In this document: in pieces, positions 15,846 to 24,189 of the stretch | How the letters are laid out: every line of letters begins with the position of its first letter | Numbering within the stretch: the first letter of the stretch is position 1 | From: Flavobacteriales bacterium | Lineage (GTDB): Bacteria > Bacteroidota > Bacteroidia > Flavobacteriales > Flavobacteriaceae | Direction of reading: 5' to 3' | Assembly: GCA_024643405.1 (NCBI GenBank) | Contig: JAHENA010000019.1 | Location: 1 to 35,250, forward strand | DNA length: 35,250 nt | Position numbers and translations under genes: made by a program | The notes under the pieces: generated by a model | What the model was told of the DNA's origin: nothing | The model's database searches: none | What the model saw: only the letters and a program-made list of their open reading frames with translations

Positions 15846-17306
15846 TTATTTTATTAATAATTGCTTTAATTGGTTTTTTTCTGAAATAAAAATAATTGTC
15901 AAAAATACAATTAACATTGGTATCCCAATGCTATATTCTTCTCTAAATTTATAAAACGACAGCAGTGAAAATCCTATTGAAAGAATTAAATAAAGTCCTA
16001 TTTTTTTAAGATTGTATGGTATGGGATAATATTTTCGTCCATAATAATAAGATAAAATCATCATAATACTATAGGCCACCAATGTAGCAACAGCAGAGGC
16101 TTTATAACTAAATTCCTTTATAAACAGAAAATTTAACACTAGGGTGACTATTGCGCCAACAATAGAAATATAAGCTCCAAATTTTGTTTTATCTGTAATC
16201 TTATACCATACCGAAAGATTGTGATAAATACCTAAACAGAAATTTGCTATTAATATTATTGGGACCACCCACATGGCTTCCCAATAAGCTTCACTTCTTA
16301 CTATATAAGGTTTTAAGACATCTGCAAAAACAACTACAAATAATAAAATAATGGATCCAAAAGCCACAAAAAACTCTAAAATAGTTGCATAATTCTTTTG
16401 AGGATTTTCGCTTTTAGCATGACTAAAAAAGAACGGTTCAATGCCCAACCTGTAAGCCGTTGCAAACAAAGTCATAAATAATGCAATTTTATAACATGCG
16501 GAATACATTCCAATATCTGTGTCTGCAATGTTTGGAGGTAATAATTCCTTCAGAAGGATTCTATCAAAAGTCTCATTGATTGAAAAAGCTACTCCAGCAA
16601 TTAACACCGGAAAAGCATATCGCATCATTGATTTCCAGAGCTCTTTATTAAAAACATATTTTGTTTTAACATAGAACGGAACCACAATTAGCAGTGTAAT
16701 ACCGCTTGCAATTAGATTGGCAATAAAAATATAACTGATTTCAAAATTTGGTCTATAAATGCTTTCAAAAAAGGCGCCTTGAGGAGTTAAGTTCTTTAAT
16801 ACCAATAAGAAGAATAAATTAAATCCTATATTAATGATAACATTTAAAATTTTAATGAATGCATATCGCATGGGTCTTTGGGTGGCTCTTAACCAAGCGA
16901 AAGGAATAATCGTTAGCGCATCTAAAAGCAATATCCATATCACTAAATTGATATATTTAACATCAATATCTATAATCCTTGCTATCTGATTTTGAAATAT
17001 TAATGCCAATATAAAAAACCCAAAAGATGAAATTATTACAGAAATAGTCGAGGTTCCAACAACTTGATTTTTTTCATTTTCCTTATTAAAAAAACGAAAA
17101 AAAGCCGTTTCCATTCCATAAGCCAAAACCACATTAAATAGCACAAAATAAGAGAAAATAACAGAAACTTGTCCATATTCAGCCACTGAAGACAACACTC
17201 CTTCTGTAGTATAAAGTGGTACTAAAATAAAGCTCAACATTCTAGGTAAAACAGTGGCTATACCATAAATAAATGTTTGCTTAAATAATGTTTTGAGTAC
17301 GCCCAA
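15846..17306 (-). CDS. Oligosaccharide flippase (Wzx/RfbX-like, MOP superfamily)
   Basis: 486 residues, almost entirely hydrophobic, with about 12-14 membrane helices, beginning [28 protein letters not shown]. This N-terminus, with [10 protein letters not shown] and the [11 protein letters not shown] loop, is typical of MOP-family polysaccharide exporters that move lipid-linked sugars across the inner membrane. The substrate cannot be read from sequence. First gene of the operon running to 10937; a TATTTTTG box and a leader hairpin precede it. Confidence 0.93.
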   Translation of the reverse strand: MGVLKTLFKQTFIYGIATVLPRMLSFILVPLYTTEGVLSSVAEYGQVSVIFSYFVLFNVVLAYGMETAFFRFFNKENEKNQVVGTSTISVIISSFGFFILALIFQNQIARIIDIDVKYINLVIWILLLDALTIIPFAWLRATQRPMRYAFIKILNVIINIGFNLFFLLVLKNLTPQGAFFESIYRPNFEISYIFIANLIASGITLLIVVPFYVKTKYVFNKELWKSMMRYAFPVLIAGVAFSINETFDRILLKELLPPNIADTDIGMYSACYKIALFMTLFATAYRLGIEPFFFSHAKSENPQKNYATILEFFVAFGSIILLFVVVFADVLKPYIVRSEAYWEAMWVVPIILIANFCLGIYHNLSVWYKITDKTKFGAYISIVGAIVTLVLNFLFIKEFSYKASAVATLVAYSIMMILSYYYGRKYYPIPYNLKKIGLYLILSIGFSLLSFYKFREEYSIGIPMLIVFLTIIFISEKNQLKQLLIK

Positions 17307-17323
17307 CGGTTCGTTTTTATAGG

Positions 17324-17361
17324 GCTAAAAATACGGTTTTAGCTATTCTAAACCAAAAATA
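17324..17361 (-). promoter_or_regulatory. Promoter box and leader hairpin ahead of the flippase operon
   Basis: Minus-strand TATTTTTG at 17354-17361 matches TAnnTTTG and would start transcription near 17349, about 43 bases before the flippase ATG. Within that leader GCTAAAA (17324-17330) pairs with TTTTAGC (17337-17343). No -33 box is visible, and the box is only three bases from the stop of the upstream lipoprotein gene. Confidence 0.35.
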
Positions 17362-17363
17362 CA

Positions 17364-17873
17364 TTATTCCTTATTGCGAGGCGCACTTGGATATGCAAGT
17401 AATGGTTTTTCTGAAAGATTATCAATCATAAAATACTTGATTTTAGCTGCTTCTTTGTAAGAAATAACACATTGATTATTCTTTAGTGTGGGCCATTGTT
17501 TTAATATAGACCTATTGACTTGATTTCCGTATTCTGCATAAGGCTCATTACTCATAATGATATCCTTTTTTCTGTTTAAATCCGTCATAAATCTTCCAAT
17601 AGCTATGGATTCATTTTTAACTTCAAGTTTAACGCCTTTACCTTGAAAATAAACACTGTCTAATTCTATTTTATTCAGATTTGAAATAATAGGAATGTAT
17701 ATATCGATTCCTGAACCTCCACCTTCAATCCCACCAATCCATTGTTGGTAGTAACATTCTCCAATTTGGATAGGACTACTGGCTTGAGTTTTTTGGGCGC
17801 TTCCGCATCGTGACACAAGAATCCCTGTACAACATAAGGCTAGAAACAAAAAGGTGTTTTTTATATTTTTCAT
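17364..17873 (-). CDS. Hypothetical lipoprotein
   Basis: 169 residues. A lipoprotein signal peptide with cysteines at 14, 15 and 23; the best lipobox is LVSRC, giving C23 followed by GSAQ. A glycine-rich stretch (QQWIGGIEGGGSGIDIYIPI) is followed by a beta-rich domain ending in a hydrophilic tail. I do not recognise the family; the segment KLDSVYFQGKGVKLEV-like region suggests a small beta-sandwich. It lies downstream of the atpG terminator and 57 bases before the flippase, so it probably has its own promoter (17881-17910) and may read into the flippase operon. Confidence 0.78.
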   Translation of the reverse strand: MKNIKNTFLFLALCCTGILVSRCGSAQKTQASSPIQIGECYYQQWIGGIEGGGSGIDIYIPIISNLNKIELDSVYFQGKGVKLEVKNESIAIGRFMTDLNRKKDIIMSNEPYAEYGNQVNRSILKQWPTLKNNQCVISYKEAAKIKYFMIDNLSEKPLLAYPSAPRNKE

Positions 17874-17880
17874 ATCATTT

Positions 17881-17910
17881 TAAAGATAATATAAACAGAA
17901 TATTTCAAAA
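17881..17910 (-). promoter_or_regulatory. Possible promoter of the 17364-17873 lipoprotein gene
   Basis: On the minus strand TTTTG (17906-17910), 17 bases, then TATCTTTA (17881-17888), close to TAnnTTTG. It lies between the atp terminator and the ATG at 17873. Confidence 0.4.
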
Positions 17911-17920
17911 GTGATGCCAT

Positions 17921-17950
17921 AAAAAAACCCTCATTTTTTATGAGGGTTTT
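17921..17950 (-). terminator. Terminator of the atp operon
   Basis: Perfect 11-base stem AAAACCCTCAT (17924-17934) with ATGAGGGTTTT (17940-17950), loop of five. On the minus strand it is followed by a run of seven T. It lies about 140 bases after the atpG stop, beyond the tandem repeat. Confidence 0.88.
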
Positions 17951-17983
17951 AAATTATATAAAATTTGTTGATTTAAACTCAGT

Positions 17984-18106
17984 TTAATTATTTAAAGCTT
18001 CTTATCTTTTAAACATTTGAATCGCTTCGCTTTATCTAATTGTTTAAGGCTTCTCTTCTTTTAAACATTTGAATCGCTTCGCTTTATCTAATTGTTTAAG
18101 GCTTCT
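17984..18106 (-). repeat. 52-base tandem repeat made from the atpG 3' end, two full copies and one partial
   Basis: Two copies with a 52-base period are identical over at least 49 bases (18006-18054 and 18058-18106). Each begins, on the minus strand, with the last codons of atpG (Glu-Ala-Leu-Asn-Asn-stop). A third, partial copy (17984-18002) also encodes Glu-Ala-Leu-Asn-Asn-stop, but with GCT, AAT and TAA where the others have GCC, AAC and TAG. Each full unit contains an imperfect inverted repeat (TTAAACA with TGTTTAA, for example 18093-18099 with 18061-18067). The period is not a multiple of three, so the copies are not a read-through extension. Confidence 0.92.
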
Positions 18107-18948
18107 GCCCCTCCAACAATTTCAAGAATTTCATTAGTAATCGCAGCTTGTCGGGCTTTGTTATAAGTTAATTTAAGCTGATCTCTAAGCTCTGTAGCAT
18201 TGTCTGTAGCTTTGTGCATAGCCGTCATACGTGCGCCATGCTCGCTCGCAAAAGAATCTCTAATTCCTTTATACAATTGTGTTTTTAATGACTTTGGAAT
18301 TAATTGTTCAACAATTTCTACTTTTGAAGGTTCAAAAATATAGTCTAGATTCACATTAACTACTTCTTGAGTTGGAACAATTGGTAAAAACTGCTCTGTC
18401 ATTACTTCTTGAGTTGCTGCGTTTTTAAACTTATTATAAACAATTATTATTTTATCATACTCAACAGAAACAAATTTATGCATCAATACTTGAGCAATAT
18501 CAGCAACATTGTCAAATGTTAAATCATCAAAAACACTACTCTCATTTGCAACAACTATTTTTTTCTTGGAAAAAGCATCATTCCCTTTTTTGCCAATGGC
18601 ATATATTGATACTTTTTTGCCAGCATATTCGTTACTGATTAACTGTTGCGTTTGTTTAATAATATTTGAATTAAAAGCACCACATAAGCCTCTGTTTGAA
18701 GTTATAGGAACAATTAATACATTTTTAACTTCGCGTTGTGTTGAAAATTTGCTGCCTGTATCTGCATCTAAAGTTGCACTTAAACTTTGTAAAAGTTCTG
18801 TCAACTTATCCGCATAAGGACGCATTGCCGTAATAGCATCTTGAGCCTTCTTTAATTTTGCAGCAGACACCATTTTCATGGCGCTGGTAATCTGCATCGT
18901 AGAAGATACTGATGTTATTCTGTTACGTATTTCTTTTAAGTTTGCCAT
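18088..18948 (-). CDS. atpG: F1-ATPase gamma subunit
   Basis: Central rotor shaft of the F1 head. 286 residues; the N-terminal ANLKEIRNRITSVSSTMQITSAMKMVSAAKL and C-terminal RMTAMHKATDNATELRDQLKLTYNKARQAAITNEILEIVGGAEAL helices that form the coiled-coil axle are both intact. Last gene of the operon, 68 bases after atpA. The final codons EALNN-stop are the part that is tandemly duplicated downstream. Confidence 0.98.
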   Translation of the reverse strand: MANLKEIRNRITSVSSTMQITSAMKMVSAAKLKKAQDAITAMRPYADKLTELLQSLSATLDADTGSKFSTQREVKNVLIVPITSNRGLCGAFNSNIIKQTQQLISNEYAGKKVSIYAIGKKGNDAFSKKKIVVANESSVFDDLTFDNVADIAQVLMHKFVSVEYDKIIIVYNKFKNAATQEVMTEQFLPIVPTQEVVNVNLDYIFEPSKVEIVEQLIPKSLKTQLYKGIRDSFASEHGARMTAMHKATDNATELRDQLKLTYNKARQAAITNEILEIVGGAEALNN

Positions 18949-18958
18949 ATTTTAGTTG

Positions 18959-19009
18959 TTAGTATTGAGTATTCAGTAGTGACTTGATTAACTCACTACT
19001 CAATACTAA
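18959..19009 (-). repeat. Long hairpin between atpA and atpG
   Basis: Outer arms TTAGTATTGA (18959-18968) and TCAATACTAA (19000-19009) and inner arms GTAGTGA (18976-18982) and TCACTAC (18993-18999) stack into 17 base pairs with a seven-base bulge (18969-18975) and a ten-base loop. There is no T run, so it is not a normal terminator. The AGTATTGAGTA-type sequence resembles a dispersed palindromic element more than a local accident. Confidence 0.75.
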
Positions 19010-19016
19010 AATCTAA

Positions 19017-20597
19017 TTATGCTTTATATTTACTTGATAAATCTTTTGCTACTGCAGTTAAAGTGTCAGTAACTTCATCTGTTAATTTTCCTGCCTTTAG
19101 AGTTGCTAAGACATCACTGTGTTTCGCTTTTAAAAACTCCAAATAATCTCTTTCAAATTCCTTAACTTTTTCAACAGGCACATCCCTTAATAAGTTTTTA
19201 GTTCCTGCATAAATGATAGCGGTCTGATCTTCAACTTTAAAAGGATCATTTTGAGCTTGTTTTAAAATCTCAACGTTACGTTTTCCTTTTTCAATAACAT
19301 TTAAAGTAACCGCATCTAAATCTGACCCAAACTTAGCAAATGCTTCTAGTTCACGATATTGTGCTTGGTCTAATTTTAATGTTCCTGCAACCTTTTTCAT
19401 TGATTTAATCTGTGCGTTACCACCAACACGAGATACAGAAATACCTACGTTAATTGCTGGACGAACACCAGAGTTAAATAAATCACCATCCAAGAAAATC
19501 TGTCCATCAGTAATTGAAATTACGTTGGTAGGTATATATGCTGATACATCTCCTGCTTGTGTTTCAATGATTGGCAATGCTGTTAATGACCCTCCTCCTT
19601 TAACCAAAGGTTTTAAAGAATCTGGTAAGTCATTCATATTCTTAGCAATCGCATCATCATTAATAATCTTTGCAGATCTTTCTAACAAACGTGAGTGAAG
19701 ATAGAAAACATCTCCAGGATACGCCTCACGTCCTGGTGGACGACGTAATAATAAAGACACCTCACGATAGGCTACCGCTTGTTTTGATAAATCATCATAT
19801 ATAATTAATGCTGGACGACCAGAATCTCTAAAATATTCACCAATTGCAGCACCCGCCATTGGAGCATATACTTGCATTGGCGCCGGATCTGATGCATTCG
19901 CCGCAACAATAGTAGTATAAGCTAATGCGCCTTTATCTTCTAAAGTTTTGGCAATTAACGCCACGGTTGATGCTTTTTGACCAACGGCAACGTATATACA
20001 ATATACAGGCTGCCCTGCATCGTAAAATTCTTTTTGATTTAAGATGGTATCAATACAAACCGCTGTTTTACCTGTTTGACGATCCCCAATAACCAACTCA
20101 CGTTGACCACGTCCCACTGGTATCATGGCATCAATAGATTTAATACCTGTTTGTAATGGCTCCGTTACTGGCTCACGGAAAATAACACCAGGGGCTTTAC
20201 GCTCTAATGGCATTTCATAAGTTTTACCTGCAATTGGACCTTTACCATCAATTGGTGTTCCTAGGGTGTTAACAACACGCCCAACGATTCCTTCACCTAC
20301 ATTAATAGAGGCAATTCTTGAAGTACGCTTAACAGTCGAGCCTTCCTTAACTCCTACTGAAGCTCCTAGTAATACAATACCAACATTGTCTTCTTCAAGA
20401 TTTAGTACAATACCCTCTAACCCGCCTTCAAACTCAACTAGTTCTCCATATTGAACATTTGAAAGTCCGTAAGCACGTACAATACCATCACCAACAGTTA
20501 ACACTGTCCCTACTTCGTCTAATGACGCAGAGGCGTCAAATCCTGCAAGTTGTTGTTTTAAGATTGCTGATACTTCAGCTGGTTTTACTTCTGCCAT
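19017..20597 (-). CDS. atpA: F1-ATPase alpha subunit
   Basis: Non-catalytic nucleotide-binding subunit of the F1 hexamer. 526 residues, normal for Bacteroidota. Walker A is GDRQTGKT (171-178), preceded by GRGQRELVI; the alpha signature [17 protein letters not shown] is intact, as is the arginine-finger region of that stretch. Seven bases after atpH. Confidence 0.99.
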   Translation of the reverse strand: MAEVKPAEVSAILKQQLAGFDASASLDEVGTVLTVGDGIVRAYGLSNVQYGELVEFEGGLEGIVLNLEEDNVGIVLLGASVGVKEGSTVKRTSRIASINVGEGIVGRVVNTLGTPIDGKGPIAGKTYEMPLERKAPGVIFREPVTEPLQTGIKSIDAMIPVGRGQRELVIGDRQTGKTAVCIDTILNQKEFYDAGQPVYCIYVAVGQKASTVALIAKTLEDKGALAYTTIVAANASDPAPMQVYAPMAGAAIGEYFRDSGRPALIIYDDLSKQAVAYREVSLLLRRPPGREAYPGDVFYLHSRLLERSAKIINDDAIAKNMNDLPDSLKPLVKGGGSLTALPIIETQAGDVSAYIPTNVISITDGQIFLDGDLFNSGVRPAINVGISVSRVGGNAQIKSMKKVAGTLKLDQAQYRELEAFAKFGSDLDAVTLNVIEKGKRNVEILKQAQNDPFKVEDQTAIIYAGTKNLLRDVPVEKVKEFERDYLEFLKAKHSDVLATLKAGKLTDEVTDTLTAVAKDLSSKYKA

Positions 20598-20604
20598 CTT
20601 ATAT

Positions 20605-21141
20605 TTAATTTAATGTAAATTCTCTTTTTAATTTATTAAGCTTATTAGAAACACTCGCATTAAACTGCTTGTCTCCAACCCTTAAGATGAAACCTCCTAA
20701 TATGTTTTCATCTACTATATTTTCAAGAACCACTTCTTTTTTAGTTAGCTCTTTTACTTTGGCCAGCACTTTCAATTCCAATTCTTTTGTCATTGGAAAT
20801 GCGGTGGTCACTTTAGCAACTTCTTTTCCGTTAAGTGTATCATATAACGCGCTATACTGAATTGCTATTTCATTTAAAATATTAACTCTTTTATTTGTAA
20901 TCAATACATCAAACAAGTCTAAACTTATCTTGTTTAACTTAGGAAATACAGCTAATAAAACCGCTTTTTTTACTTCAGATTTAATCACAGCATTATTAAG
21001 CATATTATTCAACTCCATATTTTCAGAAATAGTACTCGCCAATAACTTCATGTTGTTATTAACTGCATCCGCCTTTTTCTGATCAGTTGCTAAACTCAAA
21101 ACTGCTTTTGCGTAACGTATTGCTGCCCTTGCTCCTGCCAT
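20605..21141 (-). CDS. atpH: F1-ATPase delta subunit
   Basis: Joins the F1 head to the peripheral stalk. 178 residues; an N-terminal six-helix bundle ([27 protein letters not shown]) and the C-terminal segment [28 protein letters not shown] typical of OSCP/delta. Placed between atpF and atpA as usual. Confidence 0.97.
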   Translation of the reverse strand: MAGARAAIRYAKAVLSLATDQKKADAVNNNMKLLASTISENMELNNMLNNAVIKSEVKKAVLLAVFPKLNKISLDLFDVLITNKRVNILNEIAIQYSALYDTLNGKEVAKVTTAFPMTKELELKVLAKVKELTKKEVVLENIVDENILGGFILRVGDKQFNASVSNKLNKLKREFTLN

Positions 21142-21147
21142 CTAATT

Positions 21148-21648
21148 CTAGTTTAATTTAGCTTCTCCTAACATTGACTCTACCAATTTCTCTTGCTTGT
21201 CTTTATTAGATAATTCCTGACGAACTACTTTTTCGGCGATTTCAATTGATAAACTTGCTACTTGTGCTTTTAATTCAGCAATAGCCGCTTTCTTTTCTGA
21301 TTCAATAGATGCCTGCGCCTGTTCAATTAATTTTCCAGCCGCTTCTTTCGCTTCTCCCTTGGCATCTTCAATCATTTTATTTTTAATATCACGCGCATCT
21401 TTCAACATGGTTTCGCGTTCTGCTCTTGCTTCTTTTAACAGTTTTTGATTGTCTGCGTGAAGGTTTTCCATTTCTAATTTTGCCTTTTCGGCAGAATCCA
21501 ATGCGTTTTTTATTCCTTCTTCTCTTTCATTAACTGAATCTAAAATTGGCTTCCATGCGAATTTCTTAAGCAAAAACACTAGTGCTAAAAAAAGTACTGT
21601 TTGCCAAAAAAACAATCCTAATGAAAACCCTCCAAATAATTCTTCCAT
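21148..21648 (-). CDS. atpF: F0-ATPase b subunit
   Basis: Peripheral stalk. 166 residues: one N-terminal membrane helix (about 8-27, LGLFFWQTVLFLALVFLLKKF) and then a long charged coiled coil rich in A, E and K. Start chosen at the ATG giving the standard MEELFGGFSLGLFFWQ. It follows the hairpin after atpE and is six bases from atpH. Confidence 0.97.
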   Translation of the reverse strand: MEELFGGFSLGLFFWQTVLFLALVFLLKKFAWKPILDSVNEREEGIKNALDSAEKAKLEMENLHADNQKLLKEARAERETMLKDARDIKNKMIEDAKGEAKEAAGKLIEQAQASIESEKKAAIAELKAQVASLSIEIAEKVVRQELSNKDKQEKLVESMLGEAKLN

Positions 21649-21686
21649 AATAATTTATTTTTCTAAATCAACTTCTGTTTAATTAA

Positions 21687-21724
21687 AAAGAAGTGCTATA
21701 ACCAACCGTTATAGCAACTTCTTT
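21687..21724 (-). terminator. Hairpin with T run after atpE, possible attenuator or mRNA stabiliser
   Basis: AAAGAAGT plus GCTATAAC (21687-21702) pairs with GTTATAGC plus ACTTCTTT (21708-21724) around one bulged A (21716); loop CAACC. On the minus strand it is followed by TTTTTAATT, as in an intrinsic terminator, yet atpF, atpH, atpA and atpG lie beyond. Partial termination would raise atpE relative to the genes downstream. Confidence 0.7.
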
Positions 21725-21731
21725 ATTTGTC

Positions 21732-21935
<204 letters not shown>

Positions 21936-21958
21936 TTAAAAATTAAACATTCAATTTA

Positions 21959-23065
21959 TTAATGTGCTTCATCATGATGATGTTCTTCAACAGCCATACC
22001 GAAGTAAAGCGCTGAAAGCACTGTAAAAATATACGCCTGTAATGCTGCTACTAACAATTCTAAAATTCCTAATACAAACGCTAATAAAAATGACAATGAA
22101 CTCCCTAACCAGTTATTAAAAACAAACATCATTCCTATGATACTCATTAACACAATATGTCCTGCCGTAATGTTAGCATACAAACGAATCATCAGTGCGA
22201 ACGGTTTAATAAACGTTCCTAATAACTCAATTGGTGCTAATATTATTTTCATTGGTACAGGCACTCCTGGCATCCAGAAAATGTGTTTCCAGTAATTTTT
22301 ATTTCCTGAAAAAGTAGTAATCAAATAGGTGATGATTGCCAAACAAAAGGTTACAGCAATATTATTTGTCAAGTTCATTCCAATAGGAGTTAAACCAAAA
22401 AGGTTCACAATCCAGACAAAGAAAAATACGGTTAATAAATAACTCATGTATTTTTTATAATGCTTCTCTCCGATATTTGGAACAGCAATTTCATCACGAA
22501 CATAAAGAACAATAGGTTCTAACAATCTACCCATTCCTTTTGGCATTCCCTTATTGCTTTTATATGATTTAGCCATTCTGCTAAACATAAAAAACAAGAT
22601 TGCGAAAACCATAAAAATCATGGTGACATTCTTGGTTATAGAAAAGTCTAAAGGCTTTTCATTTGTTGCATGATGATGTTCATCTTCAAAAATTTCGCCA
22701 TCTGGCCCATCTACCTTGTATATTTTAGAGTGGTGTACCCTATAAAAGTTCCCATCAGCCTCTGCAACTGATTCACCATGGTGAAATTTAGAGGATAAAA
22801 ACACTTTTAATCCATTATCCCATAAAATTACTGGCAATGGAAATCCAAAATATTTGTGTTCACCTTCATTAGTTTCCCATGAATACAATCCAAAATCATA
22901 AGAATCAAGCAAGTGGTGTTGAATATATTCCTTTATTTCTGTTTTCTTATCTGACGTCGGCTCTTGATTTGATTGCACCTCAGTATGGCCTTCTTGCCCA
23001 AATGACATAAAGGATAAGAAAAATAGTAATAATGTAATTGGTTTTAAAGTTACTTTTATATGCAT
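21959..23065 (-). CDS. atpB: F0-ATPase a subunit with long histidine-rich N-terminal extension
   Basis: Stator channel of F0. 368 residues, about 100 more than the E. coli subunit. A signal-peptide-like segment (1-23, ending SFGQ) precedes an extracytoplasmic domain of about 120 residues, then the membrane core. The essential arginine is R294 in ALMIRLYANITAGHIV. Histidine clusters occur at HH (96-97), HH (111-112), DEHHHA (129-133) and the C-terminal EEHHHDEAH. Long exported N-termini are usual for Bacteroidota AtpB. Its own promoter box sits at 23100-23107. Confidence 0.97.
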   Translation of the reverse strand: MHIKVTLKPITLLLFFLSFMSFGQEGHTEVQSNQEPTSDKKTEIKEYIQHHLLDSYDFGLYSWETNEGEHKYFGFPLPVILWDNGLKVFLSSKFHHGESVAEADGNFYRVHHSKIYKVDGPDGEIFEDEHHHATNEKPLDFSITKNVTMIFMVFAILFFMFSRMAKSYKSNKGMPKGMGRLLEPIVLYVRDEIAVPNIGEKHYKKYMSYLLTVFFFVWIVNLFGLTPIGMNLTNNIAVTFCLAIITYLITTFSGNKNYWKHIFWMPGVPVPMKIILAPIELLGTFIKPFALMIRLYANITAGHIVLMSIIGMMFVFNNWLGSSLSFLLAFVLGILELLVAALQAYIFTVLSALYFGMAVEEHHHDEAH

Positions 23066-23099
23066 ATCACTCTAAATAATAGTGGCTTAAAAATCGCTG

Positions 23100-23130
23100 C
23101 AAAGGTATGTTTTTATCTCAAAAACAAAAA
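23100..23130 (-). promoter_or_regulatory. Internal promoter ahead of atpB
   Basis: On the minus strand TTTTTG (23125-23130), 17 bases, TACCTTTG (23100-23107). The start would be near 23095, about 30 bases before the atpB ATG. It lets the six structural atp genes be made apart from sprE, the bactofilin and the two small membrane proteins. Confidence 0.6.
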
Positions 23131-23181
23131 CAATTTTATATTTTATTTCATTAAGGTCAATAAAGCCCTTTCCCTTCTTTA

Positions 23182-23568
23182 TTATTCTAATTTATTTAGC
23201 CATTTACTAAGGCTAAATGTTTCTAAAATCAATCCCGAACTATAGGGAATAAAAAAGGCAGCAAATTCCAATTTTGAAATATGATTGTCTGTTTTAAAAA
23301 ATGGATAAAAAACGATAAAAAACACAATGAATTTTAAAAAACTACCTGCTAAAAAGAGAAACCCCAATTGGGATTTATATTTCTCTTTTAAAAGATAAAG
23401 CGAACCAAAAACAATTATTATTAAAGCAAAATTAACCAAATAACACAACACTATTCTATCGTCAAATAATGGAAAGTTCAATGTCTTTAAAATTCCTATA
23501 TGAATAAAAAAAACAACTCCTAATAGAATTGCTGCTTTAATCGTAAAATCTGTAAAGGGGTTACGCAT
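23182..23568 (-). CDS. DUF6168-like membrane protein in the AtpI position
   Basis: 128 residues with four predicted helices (about 9-28, 39-60, 69-92, 101-118). It resembles flavobacterial proteins labelled DUF6168. The gene starts on the last base of the AtpZ/AtpI-like gene and lies just before the atpB promoter, which is where atpI often sits. AtpI assists c-ring assembly; a similar job is a reasonable guess, but no shared motif proves it. Confidence 0.8.
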   Translation of the reverse strand: MRNPFTDFTIKAAILLGVVFFIHIGILKTLNFPLFDDRIVLCYLVNFALIIIVFGSLYLLKEKYKSQLGFLFLAGSFLKFIVFFIVFYPFFKTDNHISKLEFAAFFIPYSSGLILETFSLSKWLNKLE

Positions 23569-23798
23569 TAATACTTTATTCTATTAACTTGCTTAATAAC
23601 AGCGTACAAAGAAATAGCTACACCTAAAAGTGTCATGATAATAATAAAGAGCTTTTCATCATTATTAAATTTAGTGTCCAGCCATTTTCCAAAAACCACA
23701 AATAAATAGATAGTCACACCCATTTGAATAGCAATTCCAGAAAGTACAGCTACATTTTTAAGCGGTTTTTCCGGTTTCTTGCTCTCGTTGTTGTCCAC
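23568..23798 (-). CDS. AtpZ/AtpI family protein
   Basis: 76 residues with two membrane helices (about 17-39 and 50-67) and the family core SGIAIQMGVTIYLFVVFGKWLD. AtpZ/AtpI proteins aid assembly of the F0 ring or ion uptake. The 5' end overlaps the bactofilin gene by 41 bases in another frame, and its stop touches the start of the DUF6168-like gene. Confidence 0.9.
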   Translation of the reverse strand: MDNNESKKPEKPLKNVAVLSGIAIQMGVTIYLFVVFGKWLDTKFNNDEKLFIIIMTLLGVAISLYAVIKQVNRIKY

Positions 23799-24177
23799 TT
23801 TTATTCATTTCTTTAACCGTACCTTTCATGATACAGGTCACGTTAAATGTTGCTCCTGGTTCTACAGATAATTTACCAACTATAACGTCCCCTTCTATAT
23901 GAGCTGTTGACTTAAGGGTTAAAACGCCAGATAACGTAAGTTTCCCTGAAAACTTCCCTTCAAAATGAGCTTCTGTTCCTTGCAAAGTGCCTTTGATAAA
24001 ACCAGATTTACCCACAACTACTTTTCCTGAAGTAATGATATTGCCTTCAACAGTACCGTCTATTCTAAAATCACCTTCACTATTAAAATCTCCTTTAATT
24101 TTAGTGCCTTGGGCAATAATATTTTGGCTTGATGTATTTTCTTCCATGTGTTTGTTTTTTTTGTTATCAGAAAACAT
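23758..24177 (-). CDS. Bactofilin (polymer-forming cytoskeletal protein)
   Basis: 139 residues. The bactofilin beta-helix runs from about 25 to 125, with repeated short strands (GTVEGNIITSGKVVVGKSGFIKGTLQGTEAHFEGKFSGKL). The tails are short, charged and unstructured, as usual. Bactofilins form filaments without nucleotide that organise wall synthesis. The ATG at 24177 is kept; a second ATG at 24147 would give a shorter tail. It lies 12 bases after sprE and overlaps atpZ-like by 41 bases. Confidence 0.95.
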   Translation of the reverse strand: MFSDNKKNKHMEENTSSQNIIAQGTKIKGDFNSEGDFRIDGTVEGNIITSGKVVVGKSGFIKGTLQGTEAHFEGKFSGKLTLSGVLTLKSTAHIEGDVIVGKLSVEPGATFNVTCIMKGTVKEMNKSGQQREQETGKTA

Positions 24178-24189
24178 AATGCTATTAAT

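Noticed and set aside
17984-18106. A CRISPR array, because of the repeated units.
   Set aside because: Repeats abut directly with no unique spacers, the copies derive from atpG, and no cas gene is present.
23758-23798. A frameshift or fusion between bactofilin and the AtpZ/AtpI-like gene.
   Set aside because: Both proteins are full length with normal ends; the 41-base overlap is an ordinary tight gene junction.
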